A DNA stretch of 64,000 nt from Protea cynaroides (GCA_028583415.1 CM053274.1:87063902-87127901); one strand, 5' to 3'. Positions 1-13,080 are shown, counted from the stretch's first letter. A program made the numbers and translations. The notes: generated by a model from the sequence alone, not told the origin.

Positions 1-194
1 AGGGCAGCCCATTTTCGTTTCGGCAGGGAATGGGAAGAAAGAAACGAGAGATGGATTTAAGGGTATAATTGGAATTTTATTGTAATCTGGTTAAGGTTAT
101 CTTGAATAGGTACGCCAAACATAATATTTGAAACGTTGGGTACCTGTGATAAAGTTTCTTGAAACGTTAGGTACCCGTGGTGTAATTTACCCTA
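1..194. mobile_element. Possible Mutator-like terminal repeat end in the last SYP2 intron
   Basis: Read on the minus strand, this stretch begins with GGGTAAATTACACC followed by two degenerate copies of a GGTACC...ACGTTTC unit (about 130-185). This text is common at the ends of plant Mutator-like elements. The partner repeat would be outside the window, so the call rests on resemblance only. No coding sequence is seen. Confidence 0.3.
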
Positions 195-270
195 AATGTT
201 GACACTAAAAAGTCCAGGAACCACAATATATTCCACAAAGGTTGAAAAAAAAAATGCTACTGAACTTTAC

Positions 271-3200
271 CAGAGATGAATTTGATTTTTGGGTCTTGGA
301 TGCTTTTGCAAGTTGGGCTTTTGCCTGTGCAGTAGCAGCATAGGAGCCCTCCATGTGATTGTCTATTTCCTCTGTACAAAGTACATTTGGCAGTTAGTAT
401 AATGTGCAAAGAATAACAACCTAGACAAATGATTACAAGATGTAGTGATTTACCAATCATGACTCCTTGGTCATGAACCAGCACGGCTAGATCTTTGAAA
501 ATCTCGTTCACCTCACCAATTTGCTGCTGCACTTCTTTTATCCCTTGCTCTCTTTCCTCAATGATGGCTTCATTGAAGACAATCTCATTGTCCAGTAGCA
601 ACACCTCCTGTCTGCATAGCAGAAATCAAGTAGAAAATTCATTGTATCAGCAATGTGGAAATGCAATTCAAAACTGTTCCAACAACAACAATAATAGTAT
701 GATGATAATGATAACAATGACTGATAAGTTACCATCCAACCAATGGAAGTGGGACTCTGCCTTACCATCTCCCTGAATGGAACTGGTGGATCTGCAAACA
801 ACAATATCCACATGCACATATGGGGTGTAAAAGGGGTAGCAGTTTCCTGCAAAGGTCACCGAGGAAGGCCTTTCTATATGGCACAGATACTGCCATACGG
901 CAGGTTAGATAGCCCCGAGGTCCCCTGCTTACAGGTCAAATTTCATCCTAAACATGAAATCCAAATGGAAAAATAATGGTTCAAAATGTTGGGACTACCA
1001 TGAGAGCGCAGGACCACCAAATGGGTGCATACTAATACATGGAAGGGCAAATAATTGAATTAGGCTATGAAATTTGATACTTCACCTACCCAGACCATGG
1101 TCTGTCCCTCCAACAGTAAGAATTGCAACATTATTCTTCCACATGGCAAAAAGTAGGACAAACAAATAGGGAGCCCTTCCTATGTAGGCGAACAAAACGG
1201 ATTTTGACATGTGAAAATGACGTCGAAAGTCCATGGTGAGATCAAAAATCCATGGCACCACCAACGATATGATACATTTTATTTGGCCACAATGACAAGA
1301 GCCACAATACACAATGGTTAGGTTCCTAACAGCCACTAATGAGGTAAAGGAACCTTGTTGTTCATAAGAACGTCTAACCACAATTTGAACTTTCTGGACT
1401 GTTCAATTGCTAGGATGATTTCTGGTTTGACAAGAAATAACAGCAATATTCTAATAAATTTTAAAAACTACAATAAAGATCTCTAATAATCCAATTCAAA
1501 GGAAAAATCATAAAAGCATTCTCACCTTCTACCTTCCACAAGAAGAGAACGCTGTTCTGGATTCTTATCTGAACTTACGTCTATCTCACCTTCGGTATAG
1601 CTGCATCAAGGATGAGAAGATTATAGTTGTTTCAAGAATCATAGAATAACTTGAGAAGACACTTTATGCGAAAGTTATAAAAGCATCACACATTTATACA
1701 ACTAGAAAACCACAAATAAACTCAAAGACAGTCATTAACCACATCCACTATCATTTATACAGAAGCTAAAGGTAATATAGATCTCTGCAAATTTAAAGAT
1801 GTAGAATACTTAAGATAATCAAGAAACAGGCATCTGACAACAATTACCTGTACGGAAGAGCTGATTGCGGAACAAACGGGGCATATGCTGTTTCCCTCTC
1901 AGCTGCAAGCCTTTGTGCCTTCTGAAATTCTTTTAGAACAGCCTGGAAATCTTTTGCAAGCTTTGCATCTGCTACCTTCTTGCTAGCCTGCAGTTTAAAT
2001 AAATAAATAAGATCAAGGCACAAGACCCAGTCCTCAAGACAGAAGAAAATTCAAGCTCAAAACCACAGTCAATAATTTCATTATTCCTTTTAACATGGAC
2101 CGTGTTGCAAGACAAGTACATAAGAACCACAACAATATAAATGATTCTGATATGTGAATAGGTTATCACAAATGAAGGCAAAGGACTGTAATTTTATCAA
2201 AGCAAGTAGAACTATAGGTCCATAAAATAGTGAAAACCATTCAGAGTCCCAGAACTATGTTATCAATGCTTATGACTCCAAAAATGAAGAAAGCCAACAT
2301 CTTAAAAATGTGACTGTCCGCCAGAATGTTAACAGAACAATGTTCATGAAACTACTTAACGATTAAAGTCTGTAAGAGTTGACGCCAATGACCTGCAGTC
2401 TTCCAACAGTATATTCTGACCTACCACTAACGAATCTACTTCCCTCCTTAAAGGTGAGAAAAAGGTTAAGGGAAGAAACAGAACAACCAAAAATAGACTC
2501 CTCTTTGAGGTCATATCACATGGCAAATCACAAAGCAAATTGCCTCTGAACTTACACTGACTTCACCATGCTGATCTATTTCACTCGCTTGTTTGAGTTT
2601 AGCAGAAGTATCCTTCACCAACTGCCCAATATGTAGCCTTGTCTTGTGCCTGCAAATCAAATGGATTAATTATGATAATGATCCATCACGTATAACCATT
2701 CAAAACATGGTACTGAAAAAACAGAAAAAATCAGCCAAAAAGCAATATAAATAACAATTACAATGTAAATTTCCAAGGAATTTTATAAATTCACTTGAAA
2801 TTACAAATGTAGCACTCGATAGGTCACTACCATAAAGTCAGCCTCTTGATCTTTAATGGTGGTCTGTTGTACAGCTGAGATAAAAAATCAAAACCATGTT
2901 ATATGATCATGTCCAGACTCTCAAGCCTTTCATCAGGCTGGGCAAATAAATGATGCACACACACATCAAAGAAAAAAAAATTCTCGATAGATCACTAGGA
3001 ATGATTTGACAATATGTGAAAATCAAATGTCTATGCAATATATATGAGGGCTTCACAATGAAACACCAGATATGGTAGTGCATATGGAGCGGTGACAAAA
3101 AAACAACATAACGACTGCTTTGGATTAGAAAACAGAAAATACAAAACCCTATGGAAGATGCAAAATGAAACCAATGACACTGGAATTTTGATGATCGAGA

Positions 3201-5634
3201 TTGCAGCAGTGGCATCAAAGGTGTTAGTTGATCAGGATGGTAGTCGAATCCAAGAAAGAATGGAAAAGTTAAAATTGACCTTAAATAGAGGACAACCAAA
3301 TAATCTCCCAAAGTCACAAAACTTGCAGAGATCTTGTATCTTAAGTTAACAACTAATTCACAAATTTTCAAGTAAATCATATAAACCTAGATATTTCTCA
3401 ATCAGTTAAATTCTTGACTTAGAATATGGTCGTAGCAGGCAGCAACAGCAAAGAATGCTTGAAGATACAATAATGGTAATACTTAGCTGCAAGAAATCAA
3501 TCAACAAGAAGGAAGGTCCTCAACATAAGAAGCATGCAGTAGACCCTTAACAACCATAGCAAAACATGAATATCTAACAACAGTTAACCAAGATTGCAAT
3601 AGAAATAAAAGAAAAACAACAAAGAACATCCAATGATACCACACAATGGATGTTGTCTTTGAAACGATAAGAAGACCATATTAAGACACCAATCCAGCAA
3701 TGTGTTCAGAATTTCATTAATCACAAATTTTTTTCCATGTTGGTAGCTTATTAAAGCCCTAATAAAACTAGCCAAAAAGGTGACATCATAAATTCATATC
3801 CATGTTGGTAGCTTACTAACACCCAGCTAAAACTAGCTAAAAAGATTACCCTCCTAATTAAACAAAACTTCCTAAGAAAAACTAATGGTAACAGCTTGGA
3901 GTTCTGCAGTATATTTGAAGTACTGTTGTCAGATATATTACAAGAAGCATGGGGCTTGAAAGTAGGCCCTCCATCTGTCCAGATAATGCAGCAAAGAGAA
4001 TGTCTATAGCAAATTTATCCACATTTAATAATTTAATTAGACAGATTGAAAGGAAACCTTATAAGATGAATGAAAAGATCCACATCAGCATTAGGCAATA
4101 ACAATTGGTAAGGACGGCAGATGCTAGTCAGTATTCCATTTATGAAGGTGAATGATGAAGCATGCAACAAAGTATACTATATTGGACTGTAGAATAAACC
4201 AAAAGTTCGGCAACCCTCAAAATAAGCAGTGTCACTTGGAATCTTCCAAAAAAATTTTACATAATTTTCATTTTCACCAGGAAAGATCAATCTGAATGTG
4301 CAAAGATTTACAGCCAAGAGGTTCAAAGTTTCAAACGCATGAAACTATTGTTGAAACATATAATGACATACAAACAATAATGAACAACGTGTGCACAGAA
4401 GTTCTTAGTTGGAGAAAGTATCAGGATGATGTTGTAGACAACCAGACCATAGCTGTGGACGGTGAAGAGTTATAAGTGCCACCAACATATGCTTGGTCCT
4501 AAAGCCTGATTAAAACTTGACACAAATCAAATTTAAAACCAGAACAAGGAAACTTGTACCCACATACATCCAAGCCTTCCTGAGATGACTTTAGGGTTAA
4601 AAAGCTTTTTCAATTAAAAAGTAAAATAACACCAGGCAATGCCACATGCATCTCTCCATCTTTCTATTAATGCCTATATTTGGAAAATAGGGATCTGCCA
4701 AAATCATCTGCCAGCTGCAAAATGCTTCTAGGAGGATAAATTGAAAATTCTAGGGAAAATTCTAATATACTAAAGAGTAGTTGGGAAGATGTCACTGAAG
4801 AGTTCAACCTTATTTCTCCAATTTTAACCATCCAAATAGCTCCTCGTTTGATGAATAAACTTCATTGATAAACGGATTAATGAACCAAATTTTGCAATAC
4901 TAGTTTACCACTTTGTTGTCCAATGGTGAAATTGAAATTGGTATTACAATACCAAGAAGCTGAAATACCTAAGCAAGAAAGGTTCCACATATTCTAATGC
5001 AATCTGAATTCCAAGCACTGATGCACAGATGGAAGAATGCACGTGACACACTATGATTAGAATGTTGCAGAATTCTACAATTTAGGAGCAAAAACATATA
5101 CCTTGAAATAAAGTAAACCCACAATAATTTAAACGATATAAAACTCTGAATAAACTAGCCAAATTCTTATTCATAATGTAACATCACAAAACCTAGCCAA
5201 ATCCTAATTCAGCTTTAAAAACACATTCTGAGTCTCTCCTCCACCAAATAGATAGCATCAACATGAAAATTCAACATTCCAGCCAAAATTCAGAATATCA
5301 CGCAATTCAAAAATCTTTAAATGACACCCACCCACCCCCCCACACCACCCCCCAAAAAAAAAAAAAAAAAAAAATTCCATGCTTTCTGCAAGAAAAACAA
5401 ATTGAAGACCAAATAAATTAATAAAAAGAAGCGGAAAACAGGAACTAACAGCTTTTCCCGGAGCTCGGGTGTGTCTTTGGGTGTTCCGAGGGTGTTAACG
5501 AGGCGTTGGAACGTCGAGACGGCGGTGTTGATCTGAAATACACCTGAGGCAACAGCTTGCGTGGGATCTTGCTTTCCATTGACCAATCGCCGTGAAGGCA
5601 AAGGCCGACCAGATTCGAGATCTGCAAAGCTCAT
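271..5634 (-). CDS. SYP22: SYP2-type syntaxin (vacuolar/prevacuolar Qa-SNARE), 3' end outside window
   Basis: A Qa-SNARE of the SYP21/SYP22 (PEP12/VAM3) family, which drives fusion of vesicles with the prevacuolar compartment and vacuole. Six exons can be placed on the minus strand, all with GT-AG borders and compatible phases: 5634-5450, 2649-2556, 1987-1848, 1600-1526, 611-454 and 371-271 (753 bp, 251 residues). The N-terminus starts MSFADLESGR and contains STFQRLVNTLGTPKDTPELR, characteristic of the family's Habc start. The SNARE helix (about residues 170-235) includes NEAIIEEREQGIKEVQQQIG with the central Gln. The visible part ends at the linker KTQKSNSSL. The final exon with the C-terminal membrane anchor should lie to the left of position 1. 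Intron 1 is about 2.8 kb. The start is the first ATG, in family register. Subfamily member (SYP21 or SYP22) is not certain; the family assignment is. Confidence 0.93.
3735..3846. repeat. Degenerate tandem duplication in SYP2 intron 1
   Basis: Two copies of a unit of about 46 bp beginning CCATGTTGGTAGCTTA (3735 and 3800), separated by about 20 bp. Intronic, with no coding content. Confidence 0.6.
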
Positions 5635-6115
5635 ATCTCTCCGCCCTAGAATTTCCTCAAAAAATCAAAGTGGATCTTTCAGGAAACCCTAGAAGCCGAA
5701 ATTCGCCTAAAATCAAGAAATGATCAAACACCGAAACCCAGTTGGCTTGGTTCTGAATTTAGTACACACAAGCGCAAATAACGCCGATTAATGAGGTCTC
5801 TTCAATAATCTTCTTCCTCAGAACGTTATTGAGAAATGGCAGAGAGAGAGAGAGGAAGAGAAATCAAAGATATTTCGGTATTTTTAGAAATTCTTTATTT
5901 GATTTTTAAAATATACGCAATATTATTTTATCGTTAAAAAAAATAATATTTGGAGGAGCCCTCATTATTACACGGTACCCGCTATTCCCTACCGGCAAGT
6001 TGAAACGTTTCAGATACGCCACGTGTCAATGAAACGGCGTGGATTAAGTAATGGTAGTCGTTCCATGAGTTTGGTCCTCATTTGAGGATGGTTCTTGTAT
6101 GAGACCCATCTTTAG
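5635..6115 (-). promoter_or_regulatory. 5' UTR and proximal promoter of the SYP2 gene
   Basis: The sequence upstream of the syntaxin ATG (read on the minus strand) has a likely leader to about 5870 containing a GA-rich run (5841-5855), then AT-rich DNA. A palindromic G-box core CACGTG lies at 6020-6025 in the context GCCACGTGTC, about 390 bp from the ATG. Such cores bind bZIP or bHLH factors; use here is inference. A MITE lies immediately upstream. Confidence 0.45.
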
Positions 6116-6329
6116 GGATCCGCATCTTCTTCTCCCAGTCATTTTGGGAGGACGGTGGTTACCACGAATTTGAAACCCATGTCTGAGCCGATATTCAGTC
6201 GAAAAACCAAACCGACAAGAAGTGTCGGCTCAGACATGGGTCTTATATTCATCCGAAAACCACGTGGCAGTCATTTGAGGGAGGTTGTCGCATCTTCCCA
6301 TAATGACTGGGAGGAGACGATGTGAATCC
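6116..6329. mobile_element. Foldback MITE of Mutator type, copy 1
   Basis: A 214-bp near-palindrome. Its outer ends read GGATCCGCATC and, on the other strand, GGATTCACATC, both running on to CTCCCAGTCATT. The arms meet around CCCATGTCTGAGCCGA and TCGGCTCAGACATGGG. It is flanked by 9-bp duplications CATCTTTAG (6107-6115) and CACCTTTAG (6330-6338), one mismatch. A 9-bp duplication is the Mutator signature. The same family occurs at 23323-23553. It sits about 480 bp upstream of the SYP2 ATG. Confidence 0.85.
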
Positions 6330-6338
6330 CACCTTTAG

Positions 6339-8045
6339 AGTGTGGAACCCACTAGATATAGATGGTGATAAGATCTTATATAGGATACAAGTACATATAG
6401 GTGAACTATTCTCTTTTTTTTCCAAAAGAACTAACAGGGAGAGATTCTCTTATCAAGAGACCTAAGAATCGTAATAGACTGAGAAAGGATGGAGGGCATT
6501 TAAGGAAAAAATTTCTAAGAGGATGAAGAATGTGTTTTTTGAGGCATGAGGGTGAATGACTTCATACACTTCATACCATGGAATTCATTAGCTGGCCTAT
6601 AAACCAGAAAACGGGTATGGGAATGTTTTATATGTCTTTTTTTTTTTTTGGCAAAAGTTTTTATACACTGCTTTGTGACTCAAAGAAATTGCATGGTCTA
6701 GAATCATTTAGCTTAAAAAAGGCACGGACCCCAACCCTATATTTGAAGTTTTGATAATATCCTATATTCCGTCTGAGAGTCATTATGATTATTTTTTATC
6801 TGTTCCACTCTCTTAAAGAACCTCTCCACCTTGATTTATCCATGGCATACATTATATATGTCACTCGGAGTCACGTGTTGTCCATATTTTATGCCCATGG
6901 GCTACTCCCAGGATCATGTTGCAAAAGCAACATATTGGAAATGGGTTTTTCTCTTTGATACGGACCAAGTGTTTTTGTACAAAATTCCTATGATATCCCT
7001 CAATTTACAAGGCCCAATGCGTGCCCCCAAAAGGAATCAGTGTCGGATGGGTTTAAACATAAGCAGACATCGTGGAGACGGACTCTTTAAAATAGGTAAA
7101 AATTGCCATATATAACTTTGGATACACATGATCTACATGGATACACCAAATTACATAAATGCACCTACAATCATCTTAAGCGAACTCCTATATATCTCAT
7201 TAAAACAAATGACATCATCTTTAGAACATAATACTTTTTTTAACTACCTATTGTGTTATTCCCATTTTTTTTTTAAGTCAAACGTAAAGTGATTTTCACA
7301 AATATTTTAAAAATAACTTTATTATTATGTCATCGTCAAGAATTGTATTTTATCTCTTTTTTCTTTTTAAATTGGAGGGTTTAGGGGAGTGGGGCATGGT
7401 GGAGAATCTTTATGACTAGTTCTTGATGGAATGGGAAAGGCATTGTGAGAATTTCAAATACAAGGTGTGAGGGATTTATACTTTTTTAAAGATGAGATGT
7501 TTCCAACCAGAAGTCCTAAGTCCCCTTAATTACACAAGGAATAGACCTAAAAAAAAATTTCTCTTTTTTAAATTACCCTTTTGTCTTATTCGGAGAAGCA
7601 TTCGAAGTCAATGGTTAAAAGGATTTTTCTCACAAGTCTTTTGGAAGTAATTTATTATTATATCAATGTCTCACACGTTCCTCGAATAAGCATGTGCAAT
7701 GACAAAAATTAATTTTATTACAAATATATATTATATTAAGAAAGTAAATAAAAAAAAAGAAAGAAAGATAAGATTTCAAATTATTTGATGTTATAGGAGG
7801 TGTCAACAAGAAAACCTACTTAGAAAATAAAGAATTACATCCTTCTATAACTGTCAACATAATATCTTCTTCTTCTAATTACCCTTTCTCTTATTCTTAA
7901 TTTTTTTTTTTAATTCAAAGGTGAAATAGGCTTTGCACAAACTTTTTGGAAGTGATTTATCAATACCATTACATCACTGTCATGAGTTTTCATTGCCTCA
8001 CATATTTTTTAAACAGGTATGTAAAATGACAAGAATTACCATCAA
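6339..8045. other. AT-rich intergenic DNA
   Basis: No gene seen. It holds three degenerate copies of a unit containing a run of T, a Lys-rich-like AAA stretch and a GGAAGTnATTTATnA core (around 7230-7350, 7560-7720 and 7880-8040), suggesting old duplicated non-coding DNA. Origin not recognised. Confidence 0.4.
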
Positions 8046-8054
8046 TAAAAAAAA

Positions 8055-9805
8055 TAAAATTTCATGTACTACCTAAATACTTTGAAAAACATCACCTACC
8101 TCCCAAGATTTTTGAAAACATCAATTATCATCCAAAATAGCAAAACGTTTATCAAAAAGACTGAAAATCGTTAAGATAGAACTGTTAAATGTTGATGCCA
8201 GTTCTAAACCAATTTTGAATTAACAATAATACCCTTATTATAAAGAAAAAAGTCAAGATTACCCTTTAGTAATTTTAAATCCAACATCATTTAATTGATC
8301 GATGGTTTGTCATCATTGACCATGAAACTCAGTAACACATCATGTCTTTCCCACCATTAATGCCCTTTTGTATAAGATCTATCTAAAAATTGGGAAAAAT
8401 CCAAGCGTAGTCCATGAAACCTGCACTTGTTAGGTGGCAGTAGTGTATGGTATTCTGAGAGAGAAATAAGATCAATGACGACTCCTCTTCACCTCCAATT
8501 GGCATGCAACTAGAGTCTCTCCGGTAACCCGGATTCCCAACACTAGTACGACACAGGTTAGAGTTGTTTCCCTCCAGAAATTTAAGAAGTCTTTCCGTAA
8601 CCCAGATTCCCAACATTAAGGGCTGCTCTATTCCATAATTTTCAATTTTTTCCTCCGCTTTTGTTTTTTGCTTCTTCTTTTTTTTTTCTTTTTCTTCAAG
8701 GTCGTTTTCCCAGGTCCTTAATGTTTGCTTAATCTTCTTCTTCTTCATCTTCTCTCTTCTTCTTTTTTTTTTTTTTTTTTAAATTTATTAAATGGTGTAG
8801 GTTCTACGGAAACCATAACCTGAAGTCTGAAGAATAGAAGATTACGTGCCCATTAGAACCCTCTCAGTAAGCTCTCCTCTGAAAATATTTTTCCCCTCTC
8901 CTTTTGTTCTTCGACTTCAAGGCTTTTTTTTTTTTTTTTTTTTTTTCTGACTTTCTTATACTTTTCCTATTTATTTGTCCTGCTTAAGTGCTGTACTGCA
9001 AGAAAATCTAGTTTTTATGAAGAGCGCTTTCATCAACCTACTGATCTCTTTCCCCTTCAGCTTGATCTTCTGTGGTTGTGAGCCATTTGCCATCTTCGTT
9101 ACTGCTTCAGGCGCCAGTCTCCTTGCTTGCTATGGTTTCTTCTCAGCCATTACAAAAAACCTAGAATCGAAGAAATCAAGGGGAAAAAAACCTAAAATCG
9201 AAGAAATCAAGGGGGAAAAAAACCTTCTCTCTCTAGATAAGGAGATTTGAGAGTTCCCCTTTTTATTTCTCGATAACGCTCAAGCCTCCATCCAGGATGA
9301 ACCAAAAAGTGGAAACAATAGCAGGAGGAGGAGGACGATGATAGCGATCATATTACCCCAAAAAACAGAATTTGATGGCGACAATGTCAATCTCGAATCT
9401 CCCCAAAGAAATCTTGGTGGAGATACTCTCACGACTCCCTGTAGATAAGGGCACTGCCATTAATATTCATCAGCTAAACTCGCCAATTAGAAATTATGAA
9501 GAATCAACGATCCTAATCGGTTAAATCGATAAGAAAAAGGGTAAATAATCACCAATCGCTGCTGCAGATTTTGATCAGAAATGAAATACAGAAATTATTA
9601 TTTCTATTAGAAGGTCAAATAAGTAATTTTAATATGAGTTAATATTTTTCATTTTAAAATAAAAATGGTATAGAAGTTTAAACAAAATTTCAATTCTCCG
9701 TCAATTAATAAGGAATGGAATTTTAGGATGTAATTGATGTTTTCAAAAATCTTGGATGATAAACGATGTTTCTCAAAGTATCTGAATAATACGAAAAATT
9801 TTCCT
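8055..9805. mobile_element. Mutator-like element carrying an F-box fragment (Pack-MULE)
   Basis: Inverted terminal repeats of at least 75 bp. The left arm carries ATACTTTGAAAAACATC followed by CCAAGATTTTTGAAAACATC (8086-8135). The right arm carries the complement of ATACTTTGAGAAACATC and the same second motif (about 9735-9790). The candidate 9-bp duplication TAAAAAAAA (8046-8054, 9806-9814) is perfect but low in complexity. No transposase is present. The interior contains poly-T runs, a 31-bp tandem duplication near 9155-9215 and the F-box start at 9375. Confidence 0.75.
9375..9524 (+). pseudogene. Captured F-box N-terminal fragment
   Basis: A 49-codon frame begins with MATMSISNLPKEILVEILSR, a clear F-box opening (LPxEILxEILSRLPV). 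F-box proteins are the substrate-binding subunits of SCF ubiquitin ligases, and the motif normally continues about 45 residues to a conserved CV.K.W block. Here similarity ends after LPVDKG and the frame stops within 30 codons. No F-box-associated or kelch repeats follow. It lies inside the inverted repeats of the element 8055-9805, so it is best read as a captured exon fragment, not a gene. Confidence 0.75.
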
Positions 9806-9814
9806 TAAAAAAAA

Positions 9815-10350
9815 ACATATGTATTATATCAAAAGGTAAAAAATTAAGATATCAAATTAATTTTGACACCTAAAAAATGTGAATAAGAAAATCCCTTTAG
9901 AAATTATTGAAAACAAATAAAAAAAATAGAAAAAAGTCTTTGCAATAAAATAGGAGGTATATGATTGAATTAAGCTGAAAATTTGACAAATGATTCTTAC
10001 CAAAAAAAAAAAAATTTGACAAATGATTTATCTAAATCATGCCTTTGGAATTTCTTTTGTTACACTGTTTTGTAGCAAAGTAGGTAAATCATGAAGGATG
10101 ACCTTCCTTATGTATTTTACCTCTATTTTATCATCTTAGATTTCTATCATCAATATATCTGATATATTTAATTTCTAATTAAATAACCATAGCAACTATG
10201 TTCCTAAATTTGTAAGACCTCAGTCATATTCCGTTGCCTTAAAAACTAAAATGCCTCCTTTGAGCCAAACAAGGACCTCGAGCTTTCCCTCTATGGGTAC
10301 CTACATATGGATCCAGTCATCGTTTATTTTGTATAAGATCCATGTATAGA
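9815..10350. other. AT-rich intergenic DNA
   Basis: No open frame of interest, RNA gene or repeat boundary seen. Confidence 0.5.
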
Positions 10351-10758
10351 TAAGGATGTAAATGGATAGCCGAGAATCAAACAATCAGATTTGATTTCGA
10401 ATTCGAATTCGGATAGCTAAGGTTGGATTCAGATTTCAGTCAAACAGATAGGATTATATTCTCTCAGTTTAACCTAGTGTTAAAATGCATATAAACTTAA
10501 GTTTTAGATTGTTGACGCATTTTGCTTTAATGTTTATGTACCCATTTAAGGCTTCGTTTCTTATCTTTTTATGATAGGCTATACATTTGTTTTAAACTAG
10601 GGTTTCTCTCATTTTCCTTGCAACTTGTTTTCTAAATCCATTTTCTGGATTCAAATGGTTTTTATACATCCATTAGATTTCAGATCGGATAATTGGAAAA
10701 CGGATTTGAATTCAGATAATGGTGTATTTGACTACAATTTGATCCGTTTACGTCTTTA
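10351..10758. mobile_element. Possible hAT-like non-autonomous element
   Basis: The left end reads TAAGGATGTAAATGGAT and the right end, on the other strand, TAAAGACGTAAACGGAT. The interior is rich in GGAT/ATCC repeats near both ends, as in common plant hAT-derived MITEs. Adjacent 8-mers TGTATAGA and CTTATGGA match at only 5 of 8 positions, so a target duplication is not established. Confidence 0.45.
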
Positions 10759-12240
10759 CTTATGGAATATGGTACTCAATAGACATGGATAGTGATGGAT
10801 CCATCGGAGTGTACCCGTATAAGAAGAGGAACCGGCCTCTACAAGATTCAGTGTTCATTTTTTAAGAGCATGTTTTAAGGAAGTTGTATCTATACACAAA
10901 CCATTTATTTGTACCCCATATTAAGTGTGATGGAGTCGAAATTTTGTATAAAAGTAGACCCAAATGTCTCTTTCTCAAAGATGCAGTCCACGTATATGTA
11001 CATGTACTCTCCATGGGACCTTGTCAGTATCCATATCCAGTAGGTCCACCACCCCATGGATAGTGATGGGATCCCCTCGAGAGTGCATGTATGTGCAAGT
11101 GAACTAAATTCTTCTTTCTCACATGTCAAGTTTCAATCCAATTATAATTAATAGAGTGGTAAAATAAAATTTTAAAAAATCAAGGATTATCAAAATGATG
11201 CATGACAACATGTATAAACAGTCAAAAAGGTGCACATGATTGAATCCAAGTATGTGATAAAAAAAATATTTCGTGCTTAGCCCTGTAGGGTGCCCATAGG
11301 CTAGGAGGAATGTGCAAGGGGACTAAGAGATCAAGGTGGTGAGTTGTTTGCACAGCATGTGCGTGAGGAAGGACTTCAACACGTGGCTAAGCCTTGGACC
11401 ATACGAATTTATAAATATCCAATGATCAAAATCACCACATCATCAATCTGTACAATTAAATGGGTTGTCCATAAATTGTCTATAGATGGAATCATCCAAA
11501 AAAAATCTTTTTCTTTATTTTTTTGCTTGTACTTTGTAATAAATCTGATTTTTTTTCTTGCCCCCAAAACGTGGGTTTTCTGAAGTTTTGAATTACGAAT
11601 GGGTGGAGAAGGAAGTATTTCTTCCACTGTGGCATGGAGCATGGCCATTACCTGCCGGGAGTTTCACCATGTCAACTACTTACCCGACCCTTGTTGCTTT
11701 GTCACATGTTTTTTGCAAGGAAAGTTTGATATGGAATATCAATTGGGCCAAATTAATGTTTTTACAGGGAAAATATCTATCCTTTGTGGTCCTCGAAGCA
11801 TATTTCTTGATTTTATAAATAATTTATTTATTTATTTATTTATCTTGTGAAAATCTTGAATGGAGAAGAGGGCTTCCAATGGGAGAAACTGGACTTCTAG
11901 ATTTTTATGGTTAAATGCTTCAACGAAATAAAAGAAACTGGATTAGGTGAAGCTATCACAGCAAATATGGAATTGATATTCCGAGGCAAATTACACTAGA
12001 GAGAAAATTTAATACAGCACTTACAGGACTTTCTGATAACAAGACTCAGATGATAACATTTTTATGCTCTTTTATTTTTAGGAATAGAAAAGAATAGAAA
12101 TCTATTTGTTACCACTGGTTCTTTTTTTTTTTTTTTTTTTTTTTTGAGAATGAATCGATTACTAGGGAAGAGAAAAGATGGAAAAAAATAACAAAAAAAA
12201 CTTTTTTATTTTTGGGAAAAAAAAGAACAAAAAAGTTTCT
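10759..12240. other. Intergenic DNA without recognised genes
   Basis: Short frames occur (for example 11344-11583 and 11558-11850) but none resembles a known protein. A long T run occurs at 12122-12145. Nothing else supported. Confidence 0.4.
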
Positions 12241-13080
12241 TCAAGGAATAAAATGGAGTTCAACATCGAGGAAACTCAATATCAAACTTTCGTACAAGAT
12301 TCGACATTCACAAGACAAATGGATGAAGGGGGATAGGTTCCTCTGGTCCAAAGAGTGAAAGGTCAGACGTGAAACCTCCGGTAACAGAGCCACCACAAGG
12401 GGAAACTGCTTATTGCAATGCATTCTGTAAGAGCCTTTTGCTATAGGCTTAGACATTCGATCTTTGTCTTGCAGGTTTGGATGGAAAAAAGTTGCTTTCA
12501 ACACAAATCGTTGTTCAACTGGAAAGGCAAAGTCCACTCGGATTCTACCGGAACACTTTGAAGTCTCGCAAACTCTCCAAGTACGTGAAGAGCCCTCCCG
12601 ACCACCAATTGCTTTTTATCCACTTGCTACTCTTTATCTGCTGAATCTGTCATCTACGCTATCTTTTTTCTCATGTGATGAATTTGGTTGTTTTGAACCA
12701 AAAACATTCCCAGAAAAAACAAGCAAGAGCTGTCATTTTTCTTCTCTTTTTAGAGCAGCGGCTTTCATTATTTGGCAATTTCTTCAAGACTGGGGTTTTG
12801 GGAAATTCTCTCAAATTCTTTTTTGCAAGAGAAAAGTCGTATTTTCTTTCTCCTAATCGATCCTTCAAACTGCTTATCTGCAGTGTTCTCATCTCATTGA
12901 TCTGCTCATTCAACATGGGGTCAACCTCTTTTCTTTCCTCTAAGATCCTTTGTTTGATCAATTTAAAGGGCCTATCAAAATCTCTTAATTGATAGATCTT
13001 TCTTATCCAAAGATATGTGTCCAAACCAAGGAAGTTGTTCGATAGAGCAACCCTCCTGAAGTTGTACAAGTCAAATAGAT
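12241..13080. other. Unrecognised segment with open frames on both strands
   Basis: This segment is less AT-rich than its surroundings and is open for over 100 codons in several frames: minus 13069-12671 (132 residues, charged, with KKRRK near the end), plus 12464-12856 (130) and plus 12675-12992 (105). The minus frame reads like a soluble charged protein (LDTYLWIRKIYQLRDFDRPF). I do not recognise any of them. Insertion of organelle DNA or a decayed gene are both possible. Confidence 0.3.

Noticed and set aside
257..604. Single-exon frame read straight through SYP2 exon 5 into intron 5
   Set aside because: Family comparison and GT-AG sites show the coding part is 611-454, then 371-271; the joined frame is intron read-through.
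5317..5449. C-terminal extension of the first SYP2 exon frame (Phe/Gly-rich)
   Set aside because: It is intron 1 past the GTTAGT donor at 5449, including a low-complexity run.
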